Notes: generated by a model not told the origin, from the sequence alone. A DNA stretch of 64,000 bases from Bacteroidota bacterium (GCA_016718875.1 JADKBL010000002.1:1-64000), one strand, 5' to 3'; numbered from the stretch's first letter, positions 29,123 to 38,694 are shown. Translations and numbers: made by a program.

Positions 29123-30253
29123 ATGAAATTTGTAGTATCCAGTTCTGAACTTTTAGGTCATCTTCAGGCTATAAGCAGGGTAATCAGTTCAAAAAATACA
29201 CTGCCTATTCTTGATAACTTTCTTTTTAATCTTTCGGGAAATGATCTGGAGATTACTGCCTCCGACCTTGAATCAACCCTGATAACCAGGATGAAACTTG
29301 AGAACACTGACGGTGATGGTACTATTGCGCTTCCTGCACGGATTCTGCTGGATACATTAAAGGAGTTTTCAGTACAGCCTCTGACATTTGACATCAACCT
29401 GAGTACCATGGCAGTTGTAATCAGCTCTGAGAATGGTAAATTTAATGTGGTAGGCCAGAATGGTATCGATTTTCCTGCACTTCCAGCAATTAAGAAGGAT
29501 AAAAAATTCTCTTTCAATATAAATGCAGATGTACTTCTGGCCGGAATTACCAGGACACTCTTTGCAACTGCTGATGATGAACTTCGCCCTGTAATGGGAG
29601 GAATTTTTGTTGAAGCATCAACCGACAAGATCACATTTGTTGCTTCTGATGCCCATAAACTTGTACGTTATCAGAGGTCTGATGCTCATGCCGACGACAG
29701 TGCTTCATTCATACTGCCAAAGAAGCCGGCATCCCTGCTTAAGAATATTCTTCCCAAGGAAGAGGGACCGGTAAAGGTAGAATTCGATGATAAGAATGCA
29801 TTCTTCAACCTGAGTGATCATAAAGTTGTATGCCGTCTTGTTGAGGGTAACTATCCGAACTATAATTCGGTAATCCCGAAGAACAATCCAAGGAAGATCA
29901 CAGTCGACAGAGTGGAGTTTTACAATACACTTAAAAGAGTATCTGTCTTCTCTAACCAGGCAAGCAATCTTGTTAAACTTCAGCTAAAAGGCAACCAGAT
30001 AATGGTTTCTGCCCAGGATATTGATTTCTCAATCTCTGCATATGAAAGGATTAAATGCCAGTATGAAGGCGAGGATATTGAGATAGGTTTCAAGTCGGTC
30101 TTTCTGCTTGAAATCCTGGCAAATATTGGTTCGCAGGATGTTATGATCGAACTTGCAGATCCTACCAGAGCTGGGTTGTTCCTTCCTGTTTCAACCGACA
30201 ATGAAGCGGAAGACCTGCTCATGCTTCTTATGCCAATGATGATTAATGCTTAG
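29123..30253 (+). CDS. dnaN: DNA polymerase III sliding clamp (beta)
   Basis: The processivity clamp of the replisome, 376 residues in three repeated clamp folds. It begins MKFVVSSSELLGHLQAISRV and has family landmarks such as PILDNFLF and LPKKPASLLKNI. It ends with LMPMMI, the conserved C-terminal (MP-x-R/M) region. It is followed by an exonuclease gene after 3 bp. dnaA is not in view, so this is not evidence of the origin. Confidence 0.95.
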   Translation: MKFVVSSSELLGHLQAISRVISSKNTLPILDNFLFNLSGNDLEITASDLESTLITRMKLENTDGDGTIALPARILLDTLKEFSVQPLTFDINLSTMAVVISSENGKFNVVGQNGIDFPALPAIKKDKKFSFNINADVLLAGITRTLFATADDELRPVMGGIFVEASTDKITFVASDAHKLVRYQRSDAHADDSASFILPKKPASLLKNILPKEEGPVKVEFDDKNAFFNLSDHKVVCRLVEGNYPNYNSVIPKNNPRKITVDRVEFYNTLKRVSVFSNQASNLVKLQLKGNQIMVSAQDIDFSISAYERIKCQYEGEDIEIGFKSVFLLEILANIGSQDVMIELADPTRAGLFLPVSTDNEAEDLLMLLMPMMINA

Positions 30254-30256
30254 CCT

Positions 30257-31033
30257 TTGAATCTTAAGCTTAAACGCCCTATCGCTTTTCTCGATCTGGA
30301 GACAACAGGTATCAATGTTGCCAGCGACCGTATAGTAGAAATCTCTGTGCTTAAAATTAGTCCCAACGGAAAAGAGGAATGGATGAGCACCAGGGTAAAT
30401 CCTGAGATGCCGATTCCTCCCAAATCAACTGCTATTCATGGGATCAGGGATGAAGATGTAGTCTCTTCTCCTGCATTCAGGGAGATTGGTAAAAATCTTG
30501 CTTCTTTTCTTGAAGGTTGTGACCTTGCCGGGTATAATGCCATTAAGTTTGACATTCCTGTTCTGGCAGAGGAGTTTCTCCGCGACAATATCGATTTCAA
30601 TTTCCGCAAGCGCAGATATGTTGATGTCCAGGTTATTTTTCATAAAAAAGAGCAGCGCACTCTTTCAGCTGCATACCTTTTCTATTGTAAAAAGGAACTT
30701 GAAGGGGCACATGGCTCGAAGGCTGATACTGCTGCAACATACGAGGTTCTGAAGTCACAACTCGACCGTTATACTGATCTTGAAAACGACGTAGAAAAGC
30801 TTGCCGATTTCAGTACCTTTGGTAACAATGCTGACTTTGCAGGCAGGATTGTGCTGGATGAAAACGGAGTCGAAATATTCAACTTCGGTAAACACAAAGG
30901 TAAGGCTGTTGAGGCAGTGCTTGCTATAGAACCTTCATACTATTCATGGATGATGAATGGTGATTTTCCACTCTATACAAAAAAAGTTCTTACAGAAATT
31001 AAACTAAGGTCTTTCGGTAAAAACCAGGTATGA
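30257..31033 (+). CDS. DEDDh 3'-5' exonuclease (DnaQ/epsilon-like)
   Basis: A 258-residue proofreading-type nuclease. The catalytic motifs are FLDLETTG (ExoI), YNAIKFDIPVL (ExoII) and AHGSKADTAAT (ExoIIIh, His and Asp). The C-terminal stretch after about 195 (FNFGKHKGKAVEAV) is an extra module seen in Bacteroidota versions. The start is TTG: the only in-frame codon between the dnaN stop and the first motif. Only 3 bp separate it from dnaN, so it is likely co-expressed with the clamp. Confidence 0.87.
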   Translation: MNLKLKRPIAFLDLETTGINVASDRIVEISVLKISPNGKEEWMSTRVNPEMPIPPKSTAIHGIRDEDVVSSPAFREIGKNLASFLEGCDLAGYNAIKFDIPVLAEEFLRDNIDFNFRKRRYVDVQVIFHKKEQRTLSAAYLFYCKKELEGAHGSKADTAATYEVLKSQLDRYTDLENDVEKLADFSTFGNNADFAGRIVLDENGVEIFNFGKHKGKAVEAVLAIEPSYYSWMMNGDFPLYTKKVLTEIKLRSFGKNQV

Positions 31034-31034
31034 T

Positions 31035-31646
31035 ATGAAGATAATTTGCATGGGTCTTAACTACAGGAAGCATTGCCAGGAGATGGGATGGGAGTATCCT
31101 ACAGTTCCGGTTGTCTTCCTGAAACCCGATTCCGCCCTGCTGAAGAATAACAAACCATTTTTTCTTCCCGATTTTTCGGAAAATATCAATTACGAAGTTG
31201 AGGTTGTTGTTAAGATCAGCAAGCTTGGCAAAGGTATTGCTGCAAAATTTGCCCACAGGTATTACAATGAAATTACAGTCGGTATTGACCTGACTGCACG
31301 CGATATACAGGGAAGACATAAAAAAGCAGGCCTGCCATGGGATATTTCAAAGGGTTTCGACGGAGCAGCACCCATTGGTCCTTTCATTCCCCTGAAAAGT
31401 GTTGGTGATATAAAAAACATTCCTTTCAGCCTTAAGATTAATGACAAGCTTGTACAGGAAAGCAACACGGCTGATCTGATCTTCGGCGTAGATGAAATAA
31501 TTGAATATGTCTCCAGATTTTATACCCTGAAAACCGGAGACCTTATATTTACAGGTACACCTTCGGGAGTAGGGCAGTTGTATAAAAATGACAACCTTGT
31601 TGCCTTTATTGGAGACAAACCGATGCTCGATTTTATGATCAAATAG
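31035..31646 (+). CDS. Fumarylacetoacetate hydrolase (FAH) family protein
   Basis: A 203-residue enzyme of the FAH/hydratase-isomerase fold, with metal-binding residues in NYEVEVVVKISK and FTGTPSGVGQL near the end. Members cleave or isomerise diketo acids. The gene starts 1 bp after the exonuclease stop. The exact substrate is not readable. A hairpin terminator follows. Confidence 0.85.
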   Translation: MKIICMGLNYRKHCQEMGWEYPTVPVVFLKPDSALLKNNKPFFLPDFSENINYEVEVVVKISKLGKGIAAKFAHRYYNEITVGIDLTARDIQGRHKKAGLPWDISKGFDGAAPIGPFIPLKSVGDIKNIPFSLKINDKLVQESNTADLIFGVDEIIEYVSRFYTLKTGDLIFTGTPSGVGQLYKNDNLVAFIGDKPMLDFMIK

Positions 31647-31649
31647 AAA

Positions 31650-31672
31650 AGTGTTCTGATAATCTGAACACT
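31650..31672. terminator. Bidirectional hairpin between convergent genes
   Basis: AGTGTTC at 31650-31656 pairs with GAACACT at 31666-31672 across a 9-nt loop. It overlaps the stop of the minus-strand gene (31671-31673) and lies 4 bp past the FAH stop. The upstream AAAA tract (31647-31650) would give a U tract for the minus-strand transcript. Confidence 0.6.
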
Positions 31673-32438
31673 ACGGTCTGTTCTTCAGAAATTCAGCCGC
31701 CTTCTCTGAATAATGATCCCCGGCAAGCTTTTGCTTTACGAGGATTATGTTAATATAGTCCAGTGCTTTTTCCACCGTCTTGGATCTTTTCCTGTGGATA
31801 TGTCCTTTTTCGGGATGTGTATTTAGAAATGAAGGAGCTTTATATCTCCGGGATAAGAATGGAAATGCAATGCCCAGGGCATTTCTGTAGGCTTCGAAGC
31901 GGGTAACACCTCCAACACCAAATGCATTGTCACCTTCATCCTGTATCTCGTCATGGAGTATTGTCCCAATCACACCTTCATTTTTGTAATGAAGTAGTTT
32001 CTGATACAGATGGGAATCAGGAGATACCATGCTGGCACCCAGAACAAGATGAAATGGTTTGCTGAAATAAAGGTGATTCCGGTTCTGTTCAGCCAGGTAA
32101 CATGCCAGCTGCGCCGCTACAATGCTTCCGCTGCTGGATGAAGTAATTACTAACTGAGCATCGCGGTCATACCCGTTCGAAACCATCTGCAGGAATGAAC
32201 CTGATGTGATATTATTCCTTTCAGGATCGGATATTGGTCTTTGTGCGTTATTTAGCGCCCATATTACATTTGAGAGATTGGATTTGTAAGAGACACCTTT
32301 TATATAATCGAATTCTTCCCCGAAGATCTCTTTCATCATCCGGATGAATGAACCGGTAAATTCATTAAAACGATCATCCCTGGTCTCTGCTCCCGCAAAA
32401 AACCAGATTTTATATTTGTTATCATGATCCGGCATCAT
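31671..32438 (-). CDS. Putative serine hydrolase of unknown function
   Basis: A protein of about 255 residues. The only catalytic-looking motif is VITSSSSGSIVAAQLACYLA, a beta strand, nucleophile-like Ser in a GxSxG-like turn (SSSSGS), and helix, as in alpha/beta hydrolases. SRRYKAPSFLNTHPEKGH could carry an acid/His region. No signal peptide. I chose the ATG at 32438 (MMPDHDNKY); the longer frame begins at a TTG (32492) with a basic, unfamiliar stretch. The name is a guess from one motif. Confidence 0.5.
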   Translation of the reverse strand: MMPDHDNKYKIWFFAGAETRDDRFNEFTGSFIRMMKEIFGEEFDYIKGVSYKSNLSNVIWALNNAQRPISDPERNNITSGSFLQMVSNGYDRDAQLVITSSSSGSIVAAQLACYLAEQNRNHLYFSKPFHLVLGASMVSPDSHLYQKLLHYKNEGVIGTILHDEIQDEGDNAFGVGGVTRFEAYRNALGIAFPFLSRRYKAPSFLNTHPEKGHIHRKRSKTVEKALDYINIILVKQKLAGDHYSEKAAEFLKNRP

Positions 32439-32577
32439 GTTCTTCTTAAATTTTTTGTTTTTAGTTGAACCAGTAGGATATTTTAAAAACAAGCCCCCTG
32501 TTCTTTATATCATGTCCTGAAGGATAAGAATTCTCAGTATAAACTATAAAGAGGTCAGATACCGGTGCAAATCTCCA

Positions 32578-34638
32578 CTAAAAGCGCAGATTGATATTCA
32601 TGTTGTCAATCTGGTTATTATATTGTATTAGACTGGTAAAGAAAAGCTTGTCGGTAAATGTGAAATCGAGCCTGGGACCTATCAGAATTAGCTCAGCATC
32701 ATTATAGGGATCAGGCATTTTAATATTATTATAGGAAGAAACGAGTGCAAGGGCTGCATATGGCTGTACCCTGTAGTAGATCTCACTGTTCAGGCTGTAC
32801 CTGTCCCCGTTGTATATCCCACCATACAGACCCATAAGCATAAAATTGAACGGTTTCCTTATGTCGGATGTGAAGGTGGCGCTAAGTTCATTCCATCTGT
32901 AATCAGTGTTGGCAGGAAGCGGAACACCTCCGCTATTTGTTGGATCAAATGGATCAGTAAGGTATACGTAATTATTTTCAAGATCTACTTTAAGCATGCT
33001 TTTGTTGAGCCACTCAATCTGGTATGATATTTCTGATTCCCTGTCAGTGAGCATCATCGAAGGGTCGAAAAGCATCATCGTTTTAAAGATTGGACCGTGA
33101 TTGGCAATTCTGCTGGCCTTCGGGAAAAACCTGTACTGTAAGCCCGGACTTACTTCATAATATCCTCTTCTTCTGATATATCCAACTTCGGCATTATAGT
33201 CAGCACCAACCCATGCCTGGTTAAGTGTGGCATTAAAATATTGGGTTGCAAAAGTAATATTGGCAGCCGCTGCAGCTGCGTCTCCGTCAGCTCCGGGGTA
33301 GAATGACTGATGATAGAGTGTTTTGCCTGTCCATCTGTTATCTGAACTGGCAAGGTTAAATTCAGCTCCTGCAACACGGTTGAAATCATTTCCGGTATAT
33401 GTTGTATCCTCATCATTAAAGAACATCACCTCCTTATTGACCATGAAGGCTGAAATGTTTGATCGCTGAAATACTTTTCTCTGAAGTACTCCAACAGCGT
33501 AATTGCCTGCTGGGGTATCATCATTTGGTCCGGTCTGAAGATCCATTAGTCCTATTCTCCAGTCGTTACCAATATTTCCGCTTAGACGGGCACCTGCCTG
33601 AATAGGACTGGTCAGACCTACCCGCCTTGAGAAGAAAGGACGCAGATTGTCAGTTCCAAGGTTTGCAAATAAATCACTGTTCTCCAGGAAAAACTGCCTT
33701 TTTTCCGGGAAAAAGAGTTCAAAACGATCAAGATTTGTTCTTTGTCGGTCTACTTCAACCTGTGAGTAGTCGGGATTAACAGTAAGATCGAGGTTCATTG
33801 AAGTGGAGAGGATCATCTTGGCATCACCACCAGCATTGAGTCTGGTTTTGAATGGTTCTCCTGCCTCTTTATTTTGTGTAGTCTTTGCTGATGCATATGG
33901 TATAAGCGAGAACCTCAATCCGGCATCAGGAAGCGGTTCGTCCCAAACAAGCGATCCTGTAAAAGCAAGAGTTGCAGTTGCAAACTGCCTTGGCATTGGA
34001 GCCCAGCTCGACTTTTCACTGGTCTTAAGGTCCTGACGGCTGAAGTTAATTCCCCATTCTGCATCTCCTCCATTATAGCGCATACTGCGGAAGGGAATTG
34101 CAAACTCAGCCACCCATCTGTCATCATAGTTTTTTACGGCCGATCGCCACTTTATATCCCAGTTCAGGTTAACATTTCCTCCATTGGCCTGCTGACCATC
34201 CCATTGTGCACCGGCAGGTGATACCCCGAAGGAAAATCCGTTTGTCTGATCATTGTAGGTATCAATAAATACAAGGAAGTTATCATTTTTTCCAAAGGCA
34301 AAATCTCTTCTCAATGATTCAACGGGGCGTTTGCCGGGTAACTTATCATAGCAAATTATTGCCATATAAAGAGTTGATTCAGTATATATGACTCTAACCT
34401 CAGTCTGGGCTGCTGCATAACCGGTATCAGTTGGCAGAACTCTCTGGAATTTATCTGCCACATCTGTTGTCATCCACACCGGCTCATCCATTATACCATC
34501 AACATTAATATGTTCGGTAGTTTTGCTGATATTAATACGGTATTTATCCCTGTTGATTCCTTTTGGGTTTTCTGCAGATAAAGCATTGACAGACAGCGTA
34601 ATTGCTGCAATACTTAGTAAGCCGGTACGTTGCATCAT
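32578..34638 (-). CDS. DUF5916 protein: CBM9-like domain plus outer-membrane barrel
   Basis: A secreted protein of about 686 residues. After a signal peptide (LLSIAAITLSVNALSAE) comes a CBM9-like sandwich (about 35-220, INVDGIMDEPVW is its usual opening). Then follows DUF5916, a barrel-like region containing FELFFPEKRQFFLENSDLF, ending in RF as outer-membrane proteins do. The cargo is unknown. The ATG at 34638 is preferred; the longer frame starts at TTG 34659. Confidence 0.85.
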   Translation of the reverse strand: MMQRTGLLSIAAITLSVNALSAENPKGINRDKYRINISKTTEHINVDGIMDEPVWMTTDVADKFQRVLPTDTGYAAAQTEVRVIYTESTLYMAIICYDKLPGKRPVESLRRDFAFGKNDNFLVFIDTYNDQTNGFSFGVSPAGAQWDGQQANGGNVNLNWDIKWRSAVKNYDDRWVAEFAIPFRSMRYNGGDAEWGINFSRQDLKTSEKSSWAPMPRQFATATLAFTGSLVWDEPLPDAGLRFSLIPYASAKTTQNKEAGEPFKTRLNAGGDAKMILSTSMNLDLTVNPDYSQVEVDRQRTNLDRFELFFPEKRQFFLENSDLFANLGTDNLRPFFSRRVGLTSPIQAGARLSGNIGNDWRIGLMDLQTGPNDDTPAGNYAVGVLQRKVFQRSNISAFMVNKEVMFFNDEDTTYTGNDFNRVAGAEFNLASSDNRWTGKTLYHQSFYPGADGDAAAAAANITFATQYFNATLNQAWVGADYNAEVGYIRRRGYYEVSPGLQYRFFPKASRIANHGPIFKTMMLFDPSMMLTDRESEISYQIEWLNKSMLKVDLENNYVYLTDPFDPTNSGGVPLPANTDYRWNELSATFTSDIRKPFNFMLMGLYGGIYNGDRYSLNSEIYYRVQPYAALALVSSYNNIKMPDPYNDAELILIGPRLDFTFTDKLFFTSLIQYNNQIDNMNINLRF

Positions 34639-34723
34639 GTGAATTAATTCAGGCCGCAAGATATAAAAAATGAGTTATGATGTTAGGGGAGAGAATCTTA
34701 AAGAAGCTTAAAATCTGAAAGAA

Positions 34724-34751
34724 GGCGACAGGTATCAGGCGACAGGAAAGT
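34724..34751. repeat. Short heptad array upstream of the CPBP gene
   Basis: Units ggcgaca, ggtatca, ggcgaca in phase (34724-34744), followed by a divergent ggaaagt. It lies in the divergent gap between the DUF5916 gene and the CPBP protease, so here the array is not at a 3' end. Confidence 0.65.
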
Positions 34752-34838
34752 CAGCTTCTCTTACTTTTTTATTTATATTGCGTTCTGCAATGCCTGAAAT
34801 GCGATTTCAAGTTCTTATAAAACCTAATTAAAAGACCT

Positions 34839-35591
34839 ATGGAAAATAGTCAGTCAAAATCAATTAATAGTATCAGGTGGTCAGAACTAGTTGTATTTTA
34901 TGTCGTATCTGTTATGGTTTCTGCGCCATTCCGCTTAAATCTCATACATCTTGATGAAATTTTTCCATTGCCCTATGGACTGAATATAATATACCGTATT
35001 TTAAGAGGAATAGGACCTGCAATTGGCTTTATAGTTGTGTATTATCTGCTTAATAGCAAAGTAGAAAGAAAGCTTTCCTTCTGGGGAGTTAATAAATTGT
35101 ATAGTTTTTTAGCTGTAATTATTATTCCTGTCTGTCTGGGAATTGCAGGAGTATCTAATTCGGAAGACCTCAATAAGCATTATTATGGATTTCTTACAGG
35201 GATAGTTCTGATATTTTATGCTCTTGGGGAGGAGTATGGCTGGAGAGGTTATTTGCAGCAGGCTCTGGAACCTATGAAAGCTGTATACCGGATTTTTGCT
35301 ATTGCTCTGTTATGGTATTTCTGGCACCTGAACTTTTTACTGCCTGATTTTACAATAAAAACACATTTAGTTTTTTTTCTATTTCTCCTTCTTGGGTCAT
35401 GGGGTTTGTTAAAAATATCAGAGTCAACATTCTCAATACTTTTTGTTGTTGCAGTGCATCTGGCCTTTAATATTTTATCTGATGTGAACGTTGATGGCAG
35501 CAAGAAAATTTTTGTTCTGGCTATTGCAATAGTATTATGGACTATTCTGATAATTTCCCTGAATAGAAGAAGATCAGAGATTACCGGATAA
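34839..35591 (+). CDS. CPBP-family intramembrane metalloprotease
   Basis: A 250-residue protein with about seven hydrophobic segments. The CPBP (CAAX protease/bacteriocin-processing) motifs are visible: EEYGWRGYLQQAL (EExxxR), WYFWHLNF (F-x-x-x-H) and VAVHLAFN (H-x-x-x-N). These would form the metal site in the membrane. Roles range from peptide processing to immunity; nothing nearby narrows it. Confidence 0.85.
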   Translation: MENSQSKSINSIRWSELVVFYVVSVMVSAPFRLNLIHLDEIFPLPYGLNIIYRILRGIGPAIGFIVVYYLLNSKVERKLSFWGVNKLYSFLAVIIIPVCLGIAGVSNSEDLNKHYYGFLTGIVLIFYALGEEYGWRGYLQQALEPMKAVYRIFAIALLWYFWHLNFLLPDFTIKTHLVFFLFLLLGSWGLLKISESTFSILFVVAVHLAFNILSDVNVDGSKKIFVLAIAIVLWTILIISLNRRRSEITG

Positions 35592-35735
35592 TACAAATTT
35601 CCTGACTGTTTAACAGTTTAAAAACCTGCTATTTTTGTACTGTTCAGGCAGATATTTTTAATCCCGGACATTTTTTCAATTATTGTATTTCAATTGGTTT
35701 TAGGTTTAATTAACATTCCATATTAACGCTTTTAG

Positions 35736-35767
35736 TTTGGTAATAAGTGAGACTATACTTAACTTTG
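35736..35767 (+). promoter_or_regulatory. tatA promoter
   Basis: TTTG at 35736-35739 and TAACTTTG at 35760-35767 with a 20-bp spacer, one base longer than the 19-bp consensus. The tatA ATG is 23 bp downstream. A second -7-like box, TATTTTTG at 35630-35637, lies further upstream without a -33 partner. Confidence 0.65.
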
Positions 35768-35789
35768 AGAGTTAATAAAATTTAAAAAG

Positions 35790-35981
35790 ATGGGAAATTT
35801 TGGAATGACTGAGATTATACTGATTCTGCTGGTGGTGGTGCTTCTTTTTGGCGGAAGGAAAATACCTGAACTTATGAAAGGTATTGGACAGGGGATGAAA
35901 GAATTCAAGAAAGCATCACGTGTAGAAGACGATGATGACAAAATTAAAGCAGAGCCAAAGGCTGAGGATAAGAAAGAATAG
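35790..35981 (+). CDS. tatA: Twin-arginine translocase subunit TatA/E
   Basis: A 63-residue pore-forming Tat subunit: one N-terminal membrane helix (TEIILILLVVVLLFGG), the RKIPEL hinge, an amphipathic helix (MKGIGQGMKEFKKA) and an acidic-basic tail. It stands alone here; tatC is not in the window. At least four neighbours within 21 kb carry Tat signals, so it is relevant to them. Confidence 0.93.
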   Translation: MGNFGMTEIILILLVVVLLFGGRKIPELMKGIGQGMKEFKKASRVEDDDDKIKAEPKAEDKKE

Positions 35982-36040
35982 TACTTCTAAATAATTGCAC
36001 AAAGTGCCCTTTGGGGGGATTTGTTTTTGTATAATTTTCC

Positions 36041-37639
36041 CTAGTCTGTGATTATATACTTAGGTGCTTTTCTGTGTCTGGTGCCTTGTTCGTAGCTGTA
36101 TGCTAATTCAATCAGAACTGGTTCACTCCATGCTTTACCAAAGAAGGTGATCCCTGTTGGCAGATTTTCGATGAAGCCCATCGGAATTGTTATTGCCGGG
36201 TAACCTGCTACTGCTGCCAGTGATGAGCTGCCTCCCACAAAGTGGTCACCAAGAACAAGATCTGTCTTCCAGGCAGGCGATCCGGTGGGTGCCATAATAG
36301 CATCCAGCTTATTTTCATTCATAACCTTATCAATCCCGTTTTCGCGTGTAGCCCTGAGCATTTTTTCAAGTGCTTTTTTATAATCAGGGGAGTTCATATC
36401 TCCTTTTTTATTTGCCAATTCCAGAAGATCCTGATCGAAATACCTTAATTCAACAGAATCCTTTTTGTTGAATTCAATCAGGCTGGTCACATCTTTAATG
36501 GGAGCATCATCACCCAGACTGGCGAAATAGCTGTTAAGTCCATTTTTGAATTCATAAAGCATAACCTCGAATGATGCATTTCCGTATTTTGATTCTTCAG
36601 GCATCTCTATATCAATTACTTCTGCCCCGTTTGCCCTGAGCCATCTTACTGTTTCATTTACAAGGGTATCAACCCCGTCGGAATATCCCATTGTCTTTCT
36701 TAGTAACCCGATTCTCTTACCTTTGGCTCCGTCTGTTTTAAGGTATTGGGTATAACCATTTCCTTCAAGGAATCTTCCCGATGAGGCAAGTGTCTTAGCA
36801 TCGGAAGAATCTATACCGGTCATTACCCCAAGTGCAACAGCCACATCCTCTACTGTACGTCCCATTGGGCCTGGAGTGTCCTGAGTGAAGGAGATAGGAA
36901 TTATTCCTGAACGGCTCAGAAGTCCAACAGTTGGTTTGATACCTACAATGCCATTGTTGTTTGAAGGACAAACAATTGATCCGTTTGTTTCAGTGCCTAT
37001 AGCTATCATGCATAGATTGGCCGACACAGCAACACCCGATCCTGCACTTGATCCGCATGGATTCCTGTCGAGGATATACGGATTTTTTGTCTGTCCGCCA
37101 ACACCGCTCCATCCGCTTGAGGATACATCGGCCCTGAAGTTTGCCCACTCGCTTAGGTTAGCTTTACCCAGTATCACAGCTCCTGCTTCACGCAGTTTCA
37201 TTGCGATGAAGCTGTCTTTGTCGGGATAGGAGTTCCTGAGAACTGTGGCACCGGCAGTATTCGGCATTTTGTCGTGAGTATCAATGTTGTCTTTAAGTAT
37301 TACAGGAACGCCATGCATCGGTCCCCTCGACTTACCTTCCCTGAGTTCTTTGTCAAGCTCTCCGGCTATTGCAAGCGCATCGGGATTAACAATAATAATT
37401 GAATTCAGTGCAGGACCTTTTGTGTCTATCTCATTAATTCTGTTAATATATACCTGAACTACCTCGGTTACAGTAAATTTCTTTTCTGCAAACCCTGACT
37501 GAAGCTGCTGAATAGTCATCTCCTCGATCCAGCCTGTATCAGGATTATTATCTCCATTATTTATGGAAGGGGATTTGCATGTGGGAGATGCAATTATTAA
37601 AAAAAGTAATACAGCAGATTGGAATAGTCTTGTTTTCAT
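36041..37639 (-). CDS. Amidase-signature enzyme, predicted lipoprotein
   Basis: A 532-residue amidase. The Ser-cisSer-Lys triad regions are present: VILKDNID (Lys), NPCGSSAGSGVAVSANLC (cis-Ser) and IGTETNGSI (nucleophile Ser). The signal peptide ends in IIASPTCKS, a lipobox-like sequence with the lipidated Cys at about 21. So it is probably anchored in the envelope. Substrate unknown. Confidence 0.87.
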   Translation of the reverse strand: MKTRLFQSAVLLFLIIASPTCKSPSINNGDNNPDTGWIEEMTIQQLQSGFAEKKFTVTEVVQVYINRINEIDTKGPALNSIIIVNPDALAIAGELDKELREGKSRGPMHGVPVILKDNIDTHDKMPNTAGATVLRNSYPDKDSFIAMKLREAGAVILGKANLSEWANFRADVSSSGWSGVGGQTKNPYILDRNPCGSSAGSGVAVSANLCMIAIGTETNGSIVCPSNNNGIVGIKPTVGLLSRSGIIPISFTQDTPGPMGRTVEDVAVALGVMTGIDSSDAKTLASSGRFLEGNGYTQYLKTDGAKGKRIGLLRKTMGYSDGVDTLVNETVRWLRANGAEVIDIEMPEESKYGNASFEVMLYEFKNGLNSYFASLGDDAPIKDVTSLIEFNKKDSVELRYFDQDLLELANKKGDMNSPDYKKALEKMLRATRENGIDKVMNENKLDAIMAPTGSPAWKTDLVLGDHFVGGSSSLAAVAGYPAITIPMGFIENLPTGITFFGKAWSEPVLIELAYSYEQGTRHRKAPKYIITD

Positions 37640-38051
37640 ATTTAACAGTTTAGCATGTCTGACTTTTTAATTTTAAACTGGCAGTATCTTGCAGGGTTAA
37701 ATATAAAAATTTTTATGACAATCGGGAATCAATAATAATTCTGCTAAGACTGAGGGAGATTCCTCGCTAAGGCTCGGAATGACAAATATTTATGAGGCTA
37801 TAGAGGGAAAGCAGTGGCGATTTGTCAAGAATTTATCTAAAATTATCACTGCTCTCAAATCGCCCGCTTTCCCCCCCCCCCCCCCTTCCAAGCGTTAGCG
37901 AGGATCTCCACGATTTGTAAAATTTCCTGATTGCCGATCAATTTGAAAGTTATTAATTATCAGTCTTATCTCTTCATAAAAATCGTAGTTTTACTATAAC
38001 TATTTATCAGTGTAGCAGGTGTAGTGATTAAAAAAATGCTGGAATCGAATT
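37640..38051. other. 412-bp intergenic region with a long nested inverted repeat
   Basis: The gap between the amidase gene and ybaK holds the long hairpin element (37755-37909), including a run of 15 C. The remainder is AT-rich. No coding or tRNA sequence is seen. Confidence 0.7.
37755..37909. repeat. MITE-like nested long inverted repeat with C15 tract
   Basis: Outer arms: 37755-37779 (ggagattcctcgctaagg...) and 37886-37909, whose complement starts ggagatcctcgctaacg. Inside these, a second pair: gggaaagcagtggcgatttg (near 37807-37827) and caaatcgcccgctttccc (near 37857-37873). A tract of 15 C sits at 37871-37885. The whole can fold into a single long imperfect hairpin. No transposase is encoded. 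Confidence 0.75.
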
Positions 38052-38534
38052 ATGACTAAGACCAATGCAGCCAGGATTCTGGACAGGTACGGCATAAAGT
38101 ATGAGCTCTTTTCATATGAGGTTGATGAGTCGGACCTCAGTGCGGTAGCTGTGGCAGAAAAACTGAATCAAAATATAGATCAGGTATTTAAAACACTGGT
38201 GTTGAGAGGTGATAAAACCGGGATTTTTGTTTGCGTCATTCCCGGAGCAGAAGAACTTGACCTGAAAAAAGCTGAACTTCTGTCAGGAAATAAGAGCTGT
38301 GCAATGCTTCCCATGAAAGAGATTTTGCAATATACGGGTTATGTCCGCGGCGGCTGTTCTCCCATAGGGATGAAAAAAAATTATCCGACCTTTATCGATG
38401 AAATCTGTATTCTTTATGATTCAATTTTTGTCAGTGCAGGAATAAGAGGCATGCAACTTAAAATATCACCGGATGATTTATTGAAAGTAACCTCCGGGAA
38501 AACCGGTGATTTGTTGTTTCTTAAAAATCATTAA
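38052..38534 (+). CDS. ybaK: YbaK/EbsC-family aminoacyl-tRNA deacylase
   Basis: A 160-residue trans-editing enzyme that most likely hydrolyses Cys-tRNA-Pro. It shows the family features QVFKTLVLRGDK and GGCSPIGMKKNYPTFID, with the conserved Lys. No signal peptide, stands alone. The activity on Cys is inferred from the family. Confidence 0.9.
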   Translation: MTKTNAARILDRYGIKYELFSYEVDESDLSAVAVAEKLNQNIDQVFKTLVLRGDKTGIFVCVIPGAEELDLKKAELLSGNKSCAMLPMKEILQYTGYVRGGCSPIGMKKNYPTFIDEICILYDSIFVSAGIRGMQLKISPDDLLKVTSGKTGDLLFLKNH

Positions 38535-38658
38535 TCCGATTTTGTACTTAAGAATTTATCTGTTCATACCAGGTAACTTGAACAGACAGTATAAAATTCT
38601 GATAAATAAGTTCATAGTAAAATAAATGATAATTAAATTTCCAGATTAAGTATTTGAA

Positions 38659-38666
38659 TATATTTG
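38659..38666 (+). promoter_or_regulatory. Candidate -7 box for the xdhC cluster
   Basis: TATATTTG matches TAnnTTTG. It is too close to an ATG at 38674 but well placed for the ATG at 38695, which supports the shorter xdhC start. No clear -33 TTTG. Confidence 0.4.
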
Positions 38667-38694
38667 TTGAAGGATGTTTAAGATTCCATTAACT

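Noticed and set aside
29123..30253. Origin of replication near dnaN
   Set aside because: No dnaA, DnaA-box cluster or skew evidence is visible in the window.
37755..37909. tRNA or riboswitch in the long intergenic hairpin
   Set aside because: No cloverleaf, anticodon arm or known aptamer pattern was found; the structure is one long palindrome.
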